64,000 nucleotides of DNA from Chryseobacterium sp. (GTDB lineage: Bacteria > Bacteroidota > Bacteroidia > Flavobacteriales > Weeksellaceae): assembly GCA_027492795.1 (NCBI GenBank), contig JAPUEB010000018.1, positions 28,769 through 92,768 on the forward strand. Reading direction: 5' to 3'. Positions 7,712 to 15,569 of this stretch are shown in pieces. The notes beneath the pieces were generated by a model. The model was not told where the DNA came from. It worked only from the letters and a program-made list of their open reading frames with translations, and did not search any database. Numbering within the stretch: position 1 is the stretch's first letter; each line of letters starts with the position of its first letter. The translations under genes and the position numbers were made by a program.

Positions 7712-8521
7712 CTAAAAATCCAGCGTAAAAGGCGCTTCCTCATCGCTCACAATTCCCAAAGCTTCGTGAACATATTTAAAAGTAGAAAGCAAAACCGGCT
7801 TTCCACCAATAATCGTAACATCATGCTCAAAATGTGCGGAAGGAGATTTGTCTTTGGAAGTCACTGTCCAACCGTCTTTATGCCATTTCACTTCGTGAGT
7901 TCCCATATTGATCATGGGTTCTATGGCGAGAACAATTCCGTCTTTTAGTACTTTTCCGCTGCCTTTTCTCCCATAGTTGGGAACTTGCGGATCTTCGTGC
8001 ATTTTTCTACCAACACCATGACCAACCAATTCGCGAACAACACCGTAACCATGGGCTTCACAATAGGTTTGGATAGCATTTGAAATATCTCCTACCCTTT
8101 TTCCGCGAACACACTGTTCAATGCCTTTGTAAAGTGATTCTTTGGTAATTTTCAACAGCTTCTTAATTTCGGGAGAAACTTCGCCAACTTCAAAAGAATA
8201 AGCGTGGTCGCCATAAAAACCGTTCATATAAACGCCGCAATCTACAGAAATAATATCTCCTTCCTGCAAAGGTTTATCATTGGGAATTCCATGTACAACT
8301 TGCTCATTTGGCGAAATACACAAAGAATTTGGAAAATTATAAAGTCCTAAAAAACCAGGTTCGCCGCCGTGATCTTTTATGAAATCATAAGCTAATTTAT
8401 CGAGATGTAAAGTGGTAACTCCAGGCTGAATTTCTTTCGCAAGCATTCCCAAAGTTTTGGAAACCAATTGCGCACTTTCTCGCATAATGCGGAGTTCGTC
8501 GAGTGATTTTAAATGAATCAT
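7712..8521 (-). CDS. map: Type I methionine aminopeptidase
   Basis: Removes the initiator methionine from new proteins. At 269 residues it is a standard type I enzyme. The metal ligands are D94 and D105 (DCGVYMNGFYGDHAYSF), H168 (ELVGHGVGRKMHEDP), E201 (AIEPMINMG) and E232 (HFEHDVTI); H78 is the substrate-side histidine. The ATG lies only 8 bp from the inverted-repeat end of the element at 8530-8986, so that element now supplies the 5' leader of map. It is transcribed in the same direction as the four-helix-bundle and HAD genes upstream. Confidence 0.95.
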   Translation of the reverse strand: MIHLKSLDELRIMRESAQLVSKTLGMLAKEIQPGVTTLHLDKLAYDFIKDHGGEPGFLGLYNFPNSLCISPNEQVVHGIPNDKPLQEGDIISVDCGVYMNGFYGDHAYSFEVGEVSPEIKKLLKITKESLYKGIEQCVRGKRVGDISNAIQTYCEAHGYGVVRELVGHGVGRKMHEDPQVPNYGRKGSGKVLKDGIVLAIEPMINMGTHEVKWHKDGWTVTSKDKSPSAHFEHDVTIIGGKPVLLSTFKYVHEALGIVSDEEAPFTLDF

Positions 8522-8529
8522 CTTTTATT

Positions 8530-8986
8530 AAGAAACAAGATACAAGGCAAAAGAATCAAGTGTTTTGCGATATTCCTGTCTGTTTTTAATTAATATTTTT
8601 ATTATCGTCGTCTTTGGAATTGTTTAGGATTGCGCCCAAAATGTTTTTTAGTTCAAAACTTTCTTGTAAAAGCCTGTCCAATTCTTCGGATTTTATATCA
8701 TCTAATGCTTTTATAATGCGCAACCAATAATTGGTTTCTCTTGTTTCCCTCAAAGAAATCCTAACCTTATTTCTAAAATCTTTTTTTGAGGAACCAGCTT
8801 GAGATTCTTCATAATTTGCACCTAGCGAAGTTGCAGATTTGCAAATTTGAAATCTCAGCATTCTGTACTCAGGATAGTTTGGCAAAGTTCTTAAAAACTT
8901 GATGGTGTCAACTCCAAACTTGAAAGCTCTTTCAAGCAAATCATTCTTTCTCATACTTGTTTCTTTTGCCTTGTATCTTGTTTCTT
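8530..8986. mobile_element. Inverted-repeat-bounded four-helix-bundle element
   Basis: Two 31-bp inverted repeats (8530-8560 and 8956-8986) match at 30 of 31 positions and enclose one small ORF. Each arm contains agaaacaagatacaaggca or its complement. The unit is 457 bp, ends at the stop codon of the HAD gene, and begins 8 bp before map. A transcript would fold into a long stem with the ORF in the loop, the architecture of intervening sequences in bacterial 23S rRNA, which carry the same protein family. No target duplication is apparent. Calling it mobile is inference. Confidence 0.55.
8586..8954 (-). CDS. Four-helix-bundle protein (23S rRNA IVS / S23 family)
   Basis: A 122-residue helical protein with the family hallmarks: an N-terminal LLERAFKFGVDTIKFLRTLP helix, then RFQICKSATSLGANYEESQA and RISLRETRETNYWLRII. 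These proteins are encoded inside 23S rRNA intervening sequences and, in Bacteroidetes, at many solitary loci; their role is poorly defined (RNA binding has been suggested). The ORF lies entirely between 31-bp inverted repeats, with its ATG one base from the right arm. The C-terminus is acidic and asparagine-rich (NNSKDDDNKNIN). It is on the same strand as its neighbours. Confidence 0.85.
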   Translation of the reverse strand: MRKNDLLERAFKFGVDTIKFLRTLPNYPEYRMLRFQICKSATSLGANYEESQAGSSKKDFRNKVRISLRETRETNYWLRIIKALDDIKSEELDRLLQESFELKNILGAILNNSKDDDNKNIN

Positions 8987-9417
8987 TACCAAAATAAGCC
9001 TTTCTTCTTATCTTTTTTCATTTTAGAATACGCCAAAACTTCGCCGCCTTCTACACGAAACTCTATTCTTTCGTTGATGATGTTGTAGATTTCGCCCCAA
9101 CCCGGAAATCCTCCCAAATTGCGGTCGTCTATGAATAAATCGGCATCTATTTTTCGGGAAGCATCCGCAGAATCGAATATTTCACCCTCGAAACTTGAGT
9201 TTACGGCGTAAAATTCTATTCCATTTTTTTTGCAGAATTCTACAGCTTCATCAAGCGTTTTTCCATGTCGGTAAGTCCATAAAATAAGACGATAACCTTC
9301 GCTTTGAAGTTTTTTTAAAGTCTCAAAAACAAAGGTTTTTGGTTTTCCAATTCCAGGATAAGCATCATCCACAATGGTTCCGTCGAAATCTATAGCGAGT
9401 TTTTTGTTGCTTCTCAT
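8986..9417 (-). CDS. HAD-superfamily hydrolase, BT0820-like
   Basis: A 143-residue single-domain HAD protein without a cap. Motif I is LAIDFDGTIVDD (about residues 7-18), with LILWTYRHG as the motif II region and LFIDDRNLGG as motif IV. This resembles the small Bacteroidetes HAD group represented by BT0820; the substrate is unknown, probably a small phosphorylated metabolite. I chose the ATG at 9417; a TTG at 9435 would add six residues. The stop codon overlaps the last base of the inverted repeat of the element at 8530-8986. A lysine-rich tail (KMKKDKKKGLFW) ends the protein. Confidence 0.75.
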   Translation of the reverse strand: MRSNKKLAIDFDGTIVDDAYPGIGKPKTFVFETLKKLQSEGYRLILWTYRHGKTLDEAVEFCKKNGIEFYAVNSSFEGEIFDSADASRKIDADLFIDDRNLGGFPGWGEIYNIINERIEFRVEGGEVLAYSKMKKDKKKGLFW

Positions 9418-9512
9418 TTTTTGTATTTTTTTCAATTTTGCAAAGATACGAAAATATAAAAGCGACCGAAATACAGCCGCTCTTAAATTATAATCTATGA
9501 ATTAGGAGGTTT

Positions 9513-10490
9513 CTAGCTTTTTACCCATTTAAACTGATATTGAAGATCCGGAGTTGAAATTCTGTCGGTAACTCGCTGCAGTCTTGAAGGCAGTTTCATC
9601 AAGTATTCCTGCGCTTTTTGGGCTTTTTCGTTCAGTCCGTCGATGTGTTCAATTTTCCAGTCGTCTAAAAGTTCCTTTAAAATATCGATGTAATCTTGCG
9701 CCGTGTAAACCATACATCTTTGTGCTGCATCAGAAAAATGCGACCACAATTCGCCCGCTTTTTGTCCGCTCTCGCGCATTAAATGTGCAGGCATAACTAT
9801 TTTTTTCTTCATCATATCTTCAAAAGCAAGCATCATTTCCGAAGGATCGAGCTCGAAAATTCTTTCCACAAAATTTTTGTAGGCTTTGGCGTGTCTTGCT
9901 TCATCTGCCGCAATTACGGCGCACATTTTTGCCAATTTTTTGTTACCGCTTTGTTTTGCAAAAGTTCCCACTCTTCTGTGAGAAATATTGGTTGCGGTTT
10001 CCTGAAAACTGGTATAAACGAAGTTTCTGTAAGGATCCATCGAAGTTCCGAGGTCAAAACCATCCTGAATTAAATATTGTGTGGTGATTTCTACTTCGCG
10101 CATATTTACACGACCGCACAAATACAAATATTTGTTTAAAAGATCGCCGTGTCTGTTTTCTTCGGCAGTCCATTGTCGCACCCATTTTGCCCAACCGTTT
10201 CCGTTTTCCTGATCGATTCCATCAATTCCCATAATCCAGCTTTCGTAGCTTGGAAGGGCTTCTTCGGTGATGCAGTCGCCAATTAAGGTAACGAAAACAT
10301 CGTATTCCATTTCGTGTGCAAAAGTCTGAAGCTCGTCTATCTGATGTTTAAAATCAGAACTGCTCGAATCCGGTAAAAAATCGGCAGGCTGCCATATTTT
10401 TTCAACGGGAGTAAGGTATTTTTGAATAAAACTTTCTACTTCCCTGCCAATATTTTGCATCACTTCCAGACGCACCAGTTTATTATACAT
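9513..10490 (-). CDS. Acyl-ACP desaturase (soluble di-iron)
   Basis: Introduces a double bond into acyl-ACP using a di-iron centre, reductant and O2. The two EXXH motifs are E111-H114 (EENRHG) and E197-H200 (DEARHA), with E164 in SFQETAT as an additional ligand. At 325 residues it is close to the bacterial and plant stearoyl-ACP desaturase family. No membrane segment or signal peptide is seen. It would supply unsaturated fatty acids in the same cell that has FabI at 15570-16379. The gene lies between the HAD gene and gpmI on the minus strand and has its own gap of about 95 bp upstream of the HAD gene. Confidence 0.88.
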   Translation of the reverse strand: MYNKLVRLEVMQNIGREVESFIQKYLTPVEKIWQPADFLPDSSSSDFKHQIDELQTFAHEMEYDVFVTLIGDCITEEALPSYESWIMGIDGIDQENGNGWAKWVRQWTAEENRHGDLLNKYLYLCGRVNMREVEITTQYLIQDGFDLGTSMDPYRNFVYTSFQETATNISHRRVGTFAKQSGNKKLAKMCAVIAADEARHAKAYKNFVERIFELDPSEMMLAFEDMMKKKIVMPAHLMRESGQKAGELWSHFSDAAQRCMVYTAQDYIDILKELLDDWKIEHIDGLNEKAQKAQEYLMKLPSRLQRVTDRISTPDLQYQFKWVKS

Positions 10491-10561
10491 TCCTATTTTT
10501 TATAGATTGACAAAGATAAACTTATTGGAACTATTTAAGGCATAATATTTTGTTAAATTTT

Positions 10562-10602
10562 AAAAAAAAATTGCCGACAAACACACGTTAGCCAGCAATT
10601 TA
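10562..10602 (-). terminator. Terminator after gpmI
   Basis: On the minus strand aattgc and gcaatt arms enclose a loop with further gc pairs, followed by nine T. It lies 20 bp past the gpmI stop codon. Confidence 0.6.
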
Positions 10603-10623
10603 TAGGTTTAAAAAATAAAAAAA

Positions 10624-12153
10624 TTAACTTACCAAAACATCTCCCTTCATCAATTTTGGAATTTCTACGCCCATCACTTTAAGGATTGAAGGCGCAACAT
10701 CGCCCAATTTTCCTGATTTTAAATTCCAAGTTCTGTCTTTATCCATCACGATTAGCGGAACCAAATTTGTCGAATGTTGTGTGTTTGGTGATCCATCCGG
10801 ATTAATCATCACATCAGAATTTCCATGGTCTGCCAAAATGAAAACTGCGTAACCGTGTTCGTAAGCTGCCGTTGCTACTTTTTCAATGCATTTATCAACC
10901 GTTTCTGCGGCTTTTACTGCTGCGGAAAAAACGCCGGTGTGACCCACCATATCTGTATTTGCAAAATTTAAACAAATAAAATCAGCCGTTTCCCCTTCAA
11001 TTTCTGGAAGAATTTTTTCGGTAATATCATAAGCGGACATTTCTGGTTTGAAATCGTAAGTTGGAACGTCTTTCGGGCTTGGACAAAGGATTCTGCGCTC
11101 TTTCAAAAACATATCTTCGCGACCTCCGGAAAAGAAAAAAGTAACGTGAGGGTATTTTTCAGTTTCGGCAACACGAATTTGAGATTTCCCATTTCTTTCT
11201 AAAATTTCGCCCAAAGTTTCGGTTAAAACTTCTTCATCAAAAACCACTTTTACATTGTTGAAATCTTTATCATAATTCGTCATCGTTACATAATAAAGAT
11301 TGAGTTTTTTCATCCCAAAATCTGGAAAATCCTTTTGTGAAAGGACTTCCGTAATTTCGCGACCACGATCGGTTCTAAAATTAAAACAAAAAACAACGTC
11401 GCCTTCCTCAATTTTCACCATCGGAAGATTATTTTCCTTCAAATTGATAATTGGTTTCAAAAATTCATCAGAAATTCCTTCGTTATATGAATTTTGAATA
11501 GCTTCCAAAACATTGTGAGTCGGTTCGCCAATTCCATTTACCATCGCATCGTAAGCCAACTTTACACGTTCCCAACGTTTATCGCGATCCATTGCGTAAT
11601 ATCTTCCGACAACAGTAGCCAATTTTCCTCCTGTAATTTTCATGTGGTTTAAAAGGTCTTCAATAAAGCCTTTTCCGGAGTGTGGATCGCAGTCGCGACC
11701 GTCTGTAAAAGCGTGAACGTAGGTTTTTTCGGAAATTTCGTTTTCGTGGGCGGCAGTTAATAAACCTTTTAAATGATTGATGTGCGAATGCACTCCTCCA
11801 TCCGAACAAAGCCCAATGAAATGGACATTTTTGTTATTTTTTTTAGCATATTCAAAAGCGTCTGTAATTTTATTTTCTTTGCCGAGTGTGGCGTTTTCAA
11901 CCGCCATATTTAGTTTTACCAAATTTTGATAAACCACTCTTCCTGCTCCTAAATTCATATGTCCCACTTCGGAATTTCCCATTTGTCCGAAAGGAAGTCC
12001 AACTGCAATTCCGCTGGCTTCAAGCGTTGTATGCGGAAATTTTTCGTAACAGGAATCAATGAAAGGCGTATTTGCTTGGTCTATCGCAGAAACTTTTGGG
12101 TCGGTTCCCAAACCCCAACCGTCGAGAATGGCGAGTAATGCTTTTTTTGACAT
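10624..12153 (-). CDS. gpmI: Cofactor-independent phosphoglycerate mutase
   Basis: Interconverts 3- and 2-phosphoglycerate in glycolysis, using Mn. The metal-binding N-terminus ALLAILDGWGLG (D11) and the phosphorylated serine S61 in GQMGNSEVGHMN are present, as are FTDGRDCDP, the C-terminal metal site LADHGNSD, and NTQHSTNLVPL. The ATG at 12153 gives 509 residues starting MSKKALLAILDG; a longer reading from 12195 adds 14 residues without family support. The gene faces away from the SUI1-like gene, so the two promoters share the 116-bp gap. Confidence 0.95.
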   Translation of the reverse strand: MSKKALLAILDGWGLGTDPKVSAIDQANTPFIDSCYEKFPHTTLEASGIAVGLPFGQMGNSEVGHMNLGAGRVVYQNLVKLNMAVENATLGKENKITDAFEYAKKNNKNVHFIGLCSDGGVHSHINHLKGLLTAAHENEISEKTYVHAFTDGRDCDPHSGKGFIEDLLNHMKITGGKLATVVGRYYAMDRDKRWERVKLAYDAMVNGIGEPTHNVLEAIQNSYNEGISDEFLKPIINLKENNLPMVKIEEGDVVFCFNFRTDRGREITEVLSQKDFPDFGMKKLNLYYVTMTNYDKDFNNVKVVFDEEVLTETLGEILERNGKSQIRVAETEKYPHVTFFFSGGREDMFLKERRILCPSPKDVPTYDFKPEMSAYDITEKILPEIEGETADFICLNFANTDMVGHTGVFSAAVKAAETVDKCIEKVATAAYEHGYAVFILADHGNSDVMINPDGSPNTQHSTNLVPLIVMDKDRTWNLKSGKLGDVAPSILKVMGVEIPKLMKGDVLVS

Positions 12154-12269
12154 TTTTTTTGAAAATTTAATTCCTACAAATTTACGAAATATCAAAGATT
12201 ATCAATTCTTCGGCTGCAGGTAAAAAATAAAATTAATTTTGTAATTTTACCTTTCCAATTTTTTGAAAA

Positions 12270-12593
12270 ATGGATTTGCGAGATCAACTAAAAAACCTTT
12301 TCCCCGAACACGAAGAGCAGGATTTTGAAATGCCCGAAGAAAAATTCGTGCAAAAAGAACCACTCGTTTGTAAATACGAAAAAAAGGGACGAAACGGAAA
12401 ACCTGTCACTTTAATAGAAGGTTTTGAGGGAACAGAAGACGAACTGAAACAAATTTCTAAAAAAATAAAAACAACTCTTGGAATTGGTGGTTCAGAAAAA
12501 GATGGAATCATCATTATACAAGGCGATAACCGCGATAAAATAATGACGATTTTGAAGGAAATGGGTTATAAAACAAAAAGAGTTGGTGGATAA
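12270..12593 (+). CDS. SUI1/eIF1-like translation factor (YciH type)
   Basis: A 107-residue protein whose C-terminal 75 residues match the SUI1 fold: RNGKPVTLIEGFEG, then LKQISKKIKTTLGIGGSEKD and IIIIQGDNRDKI, ending MGYKTKRVGG. Bacterial YciH proteins relate to eukaryotic eIF1 and may influence initiation accuracy, but the role in bacteria is not settled. The N-terminal part is acidic. A perfect -7 element TAATTTTG lies at 12234-12241, 28 nt before the ATG. An inverted repeat separates it from the next gene. Confidence 0.85.
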   Translation: MDLRDQLKNLFPEHEEQDFEMPEEKFVQKEPLVCKYEKKGRNGKPVTLIEGFEGTEDELKQISKKIKTTLGIGGSEKDGIIIIQGDNRDKIMTILKEMGYKTKRVGG

Positions 12594-12596
12594 AAT

Positions 12597-12674
12597 GCTT
12601 TCAGCAATCGGCAATTTGCTTTCTGCAAAAAAATAGAACTTAACACATTTAGCTGAAAGCAAATTGCTGAAAGC
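12597..12674. repeat. Imperfect inverted repeat between SUI1 and nucleoside phosphorylase genes
   Basis: The right arm gctgaaagcaaattgctgaaagc-type sequence (12652-12674) is complementary to the left arm 12597-12626, except for a 7-bp insertion in the left arm. It is not followed by a T run and may be an RNA hairpin or a degenerate repeat. Confidence 0.5.
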
Positions 12675-12695
12675 TTAAAGCAAAAAATAAATATT

Positions 12696-13550
12696 ATGCT
12701 CAATAAACTAGCTTCTTCCGAATTGGTACTTAATGCTGACGGAAGCGTATATCACTTGAATCTTTTACCTGCAGAAATTGCCGAAAAAATAATTTTGGTA
12801 GGCGATCCCGATCGTGTTCCGAAGGTTTCCCAATATTTCGACAAAGTTGAAGTAAAGAAAAACAAGCGCGAATTTTATACTCACACCGGAATTTTGCGCG
12901 GCGAACGAATCACAGTAATGTCCACAGGAATTGGAACAGAAAACATCGATATCGTGATGAACGAACTGGATGCCTTGGTGAATATTGATTTAAAAGAAAA
13001 AGAATTTAAAACCGAACATAAAGCTCTGCAACTGTTCAGATTGGGAACTTGTGGCTCTGTAAATCCCGATATTCAGGTGGATAATATGTTGGTTACACAA
13101 AACGTTGTAGGTTTGGATGGTCTCCTCCACTTCTACTCCGATTATGCATTTGAAAACGAATTTTCCAAAAATTTCCTTGAAAAATTTCCTTACGAAAAGA
13201 TAAAGTCAATGCTCTATTTTTCTGATTGGGCAGAAGATATTTCGGATTATTACAAAGACGCAAAATACCACGGAAACACCGCAACTTTCCCAGGATTTTA
13301 CGCTCCACAAGGACGACAGCTGCGTTTAAAAGCGATTGACGACCAATTTTTGGAAACTTTAAACGATTTAGGCGTTTCCAATTTTGAAATGGAAACTTCC
13401 GCGATTTATGGACTTTCCAAATTATTGGGACACAAAGCATTAACCGTAAATTGTGTTATTGCAAACCGTCGTCGCGGCGAATTTGCAGCCGATCATCACG
13501 CTTCCGAAAAAATGATGATTGAGTGGGTTTTGGAGAGAATAATTAAGTAA
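12696..13550 (+). CDS. Nucleoside phosphorylase (uridine phosphorylase-like)
   Basis: Splits nucleosides with phosphate to free base and ribose 1-phosphate. The family's phosphate-binding start is present (ILVGDPDRVPKVSQYFD, about residues 33-49), with FYTHTGILRG, MSTGIGTENID and RLGTCGSV. The specificity region FEMETSAIYGL carries the ribose-binding Met-Glu pair. At 284 residues it is slightly longer than E. coli Udp. Substrate is most likely uridine or a mix of pyrimidine nucleosides; purines cannot be excluded by eye. It is followed by a strong terminator. Confidence 0.85.
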   Translation: MLNKLASSELVLNADGSVYHLNLLPAEIAEKIILVGDPDRVPKVSQYFDKVEVKKNKREFYTHTGILRGERITVMSTGIGTENIDIVMNELDALVNIDLKEKEFKTEHKALQLFRLGTCGSVNPDIQVDNMLVTQNVVGLDGLLHFYSDYAFENEFSKNFLEKFPYEKIKSMLYFSDWAEDISDYYKDAKYHGNTATFPGFYAPQGRQLRLKAIDDQFLETLNDLGVSNFEMETSAIYGLSKLLGHKALTVNCVIANRRRGEFAADHHASEKMMIEWVLERIIK

Positions 13551-13576
13551 ATGTAAAAATGTAGCAATTTAAAAAT

Positions 13577-13612
13577 GTAGCAATCCTATTTTAGAATTGC
13601 TACTTTTTTTTA
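13577..13612 (+). terminator. Terminator between convergent genes
   Basis: gtagcaat (13577-13584) pairs with attgctac (13596-13603) and is followed by nine T. It ends the nucleoside phosphorylase unit. Confidence 0.8.
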
Positions 13613-14428
13613 TGGACAACTTTTTTCATATTCCGAAATAATTCCCATAAATATTTCTGCTTGATGCTCCTGAACTCTTTCAGCGACAGCATCAAATAAT
13701 ACGTGACTGGCGATTTTCTTTTGTTGGACGTCCTTCACAGTATTTTTATAGATTTCCTGATAATCTTTTTGCAGTTTTTTGTCCAACTGTTCTTCCTTCA
13801 TCATTTTCTTGTCGAAAAAATCAAGATATTTACTGAATTCTGGGCATTTTCCACCTACTTCTCTGAAAGCTTCCACTATATTTTCAATGGATGATCCCAT
13901 CTTAAAATTGAATTGTCCTTTTGGTTTTACGGCAAGAACGGCGTAAGGATCATCACTTTTTTTGATATAGAAATTAGAGTGTGTATAATAGCAACCTCCA
14001 TTTTGGCACATGAAGGAGTTGTAGCCGTACAATTTTATTTTGCCGTCGTGCAGCAAATACGCAAATTCAGTTCCTGTTTTGTCGCTTAATTTTCCGCTTC
14101 TTTCAATGATTTTCACAGCTATTTTCTCCTGAATTTTCGCAACTTCGTCTCCATCATAATAAACAATTTTCTTTACATCCTTTGCATCCACTTTTTTCTT
14201 TTTTTCATCGTCCAAAGTGGCATATTGAAATGCTGAGATACGGCTACTCAAAATTAATTCTCCTATAGTGTGAGTATTGGTTACCTCACCAAGAAAGTAT
14301 CCTTTTATGGAAGTGCCGTTTTCAAGAAAAAATTCGGCGATATAATTGTTTCCAAATTTGCTCGTTTTTTGAGCATTCAAGCCTATAGCAAAACACAGCA
14401 TGAAAAGAAATAATAGTTTATTTTTCAT
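13610..14428 (-). CDS. Hypothetical secreted protein
   Basis: I do not recognise this 272-residue protein. It has a clear signal peptide (MKNKLLFLFMLCFAIGLNAQ) and a mixed alpha/beta body with many lysines. Two cysteines flank glycine in MCQNGGCYYTHS (about residues 139-150), and another Cys pair lies near CPEFSKY and the C-terminal KSCP, so disulfides are possible. The protein probably acts in the periplasm. It is followed on the same strand by nothing within the unit and preceded by tag, 41 bp upstream, so the two may be cotranscribed. Confidence 0.6.
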   Translation of the reverse strand: MKNKLLFLFMLCFAIGLNAQKTSKFGNNYIAEFFLENGTSIKGYFLGEVTNTHTIGELILSSRISAFQYATLDDEKKKKVDAKDVKKIVYYDGDEVAKIQEKIAVKIIERSGKLSDKTGTEFAYLLHDGKIKLYGYNSFMCQNGGCYYTHSNFYIKKSDDPYAVLAVKPKGQFNFKMGSSIENIVEAFREVGGKCPEFSKYLDFFDKKMMKEEQLDKKLQKDYQEIYKNTVKDVQQKKIASHVLFDAVAERVQEHQAEIFMGIISEYEKSCP

Positions 14429-14469
14429 ATTTTAAATTTTGGATAAATCTAATAAAAAAGTTCTACAAA

Positions 14470-15027
14470 TTATTTTTTACAATGACAATCCACCAAATGG
14501 TCACAAACCATTCCCGTAGCCTGCATATGAGCGTAAACAACCGTAGAACCAAGAAATTTAAAACCTCTTTTCTTTAAATCTTTGGCTAAAGCATCCGAAA
14601 TTTCTGTTGTCGCAGGAACGTCTTTCAAGCTTTTTGGTTGATTGATAATAGGTTTTCCATCCACAAAATTCCAGATATATTTTGAAAAACTTCCAAATTC
14701 ATTTTGTACTTGCTGAAATTTTTGGGCATTGTTGATTGTTGCCAATATTTTCAAACGGTTTCGAATGATTCCTTCGTTTTGCATCAACTCCGCTACTTTC
14801 TCACCGGAATATTTTGCAATTTTTTTATATTTAAAATCATCAAAGGCTTTTCTAAAATTTTCACGTTTTTTCAATATCGTGTACCAACTCAACCCCGCCT
14901 GAAAACTTTCCAAAACCAAAAATTCAAAAATGGTTTCATCATCGTAAACCGGTTTTCCCCATTCTTCATCGTGATATTTTCTGTATAAATCATCTTTTTC
15001 ACACCATTGACAGCGAATTTTTTGCAT
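14470..15027 (-). CDS. tag: DNA-3-methyladenine glycosylase I
   Basis: Base-excision repair enzyme that removes 3-methyladenine from alkylated DNA. The 185-residue protein has the Tag zinc ligands at matching spacing: C6 and H19 (RCQWCEKDDLYRKYHDEEWG) and H177 and C181 in the C-terminal CDHLVDCHC. The conserved ESFQAGLSWYTIL and NEGIIRNRLKI segments, and FLGSTVVYAHMQATGMV, are present. The length is normal. It shares a divergent gap of 143 bp with the amphipathic repeat protein gene. Confidence 0.95.
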   Translation of the reverse strand: MQKIRCQWCEKDDLYRKYHDEEWGKPVYDDETIFEFLVLESFQAGLSWYTILKKRENFRKAFDDFKYKKIAKYSGEKVAELMQNEGIIRNRLKILATINNAQKFQQVQNEFGSFSKYIWNFVDGKPIINQPKSLKDVPATTEISDALAKDLKKRGFKFLGSTVVYAHMQATGMVCDHLVDCHCKK

Positions 15028-15096
15028 TTTTTTCAGAATTTAAGACGGCAATTTACATAATTTCCATGTTTGTTGAGTTTAACATAATATTAACGA

Positions 15097-15126
15097 TTTG
15101 GGGAATATTTCTTGTTACAATCTTTG
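15097..15126 (+). promoter_or_regulatory. Promoter of the amphipathic repeat protein
   Basis: TTTG at 15097-15100 is followed after 18 nt by AATCTTTG (15119-15126), one mismatch from TAnnTTTG. The ATG lies 44 nt downstream. Confidence 0.4.
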
Positions 15127-15170
15127 CACAAAAACAAATCTCAAAATATTAACTTTAAAACATTACAATT

Positions 15171-15470
15171 ATGGACAATCAGGATTACAACAGAGCAGAA
15201 AATGCCGTTGACAAAGTAAAGTGGACCGTACAAGACTACGCCGAAAGAGCAAAAGACTACATCCGCGAACAAAGAGATAGAAACCAAGAACCAACAGCAG
15301 ATGGTTGGATGGAACGTGCAAAAGATAATGTTTCTGATGCATGGGAAGACACAAAAGATGCCGTTTCTGACGCTTGGGAAAAAACAAAAAATTGGGCAGA
15401 CGACGCTTGGGATGCAACCAAAGACGCTGCTCATGATGCAAAAAATGAAATTGATAAAGCCACCAACTAA
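15171..15470 (+). CDS. Small amphipathic helical repeat protein (LEA/YtxH-like)
   Basis: A 99-residue, highly charged protein with no signal peptide and no cysteine. The second half is built of near 11-residue repeats with a Trp at similar places: DNVSDAWEDTK, DAVSDAWEKTK, NWADDAWDATK, DAAHDAKNEIDK. This is the pattern of group 3 LEA proteins and apolipoprotein-like amphipathic helices, which fold on membranes or during drying or stress. No family name is certain. It has its own promoter and a strong terminator, so it is a single-gene unit and could be abundant. Confidence 0.7.
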   Translation: MDNQDYNRAENAVDKVKWTVQDYAERAKDYIREQRDRNQEPTADGWMERAKDNVSDAWEDTKDAVSDAWEKTKNWADDAWDATKDAAHDAKNEIDKATN

Positions 15471-15490
15471 TCATAATTTATTCATAGGAG

Positions 15491-15523
15491 GAAGCCCGGA
15501 AATTATTTTTCGGGCTTCTTTTT
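15491..15523 (+). terminator. Terminator after the amphipathic repeat protein
   Basis: gaagcccg (15491-15498) pairs with cgggcttc (15511-15518), followed by five T. Confidence 0.85.
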
Positions 15524-15569
15524 ATGCTTTAAACAAGAAAATCCTTACTTTTGTTTAAAATAAAATAAT

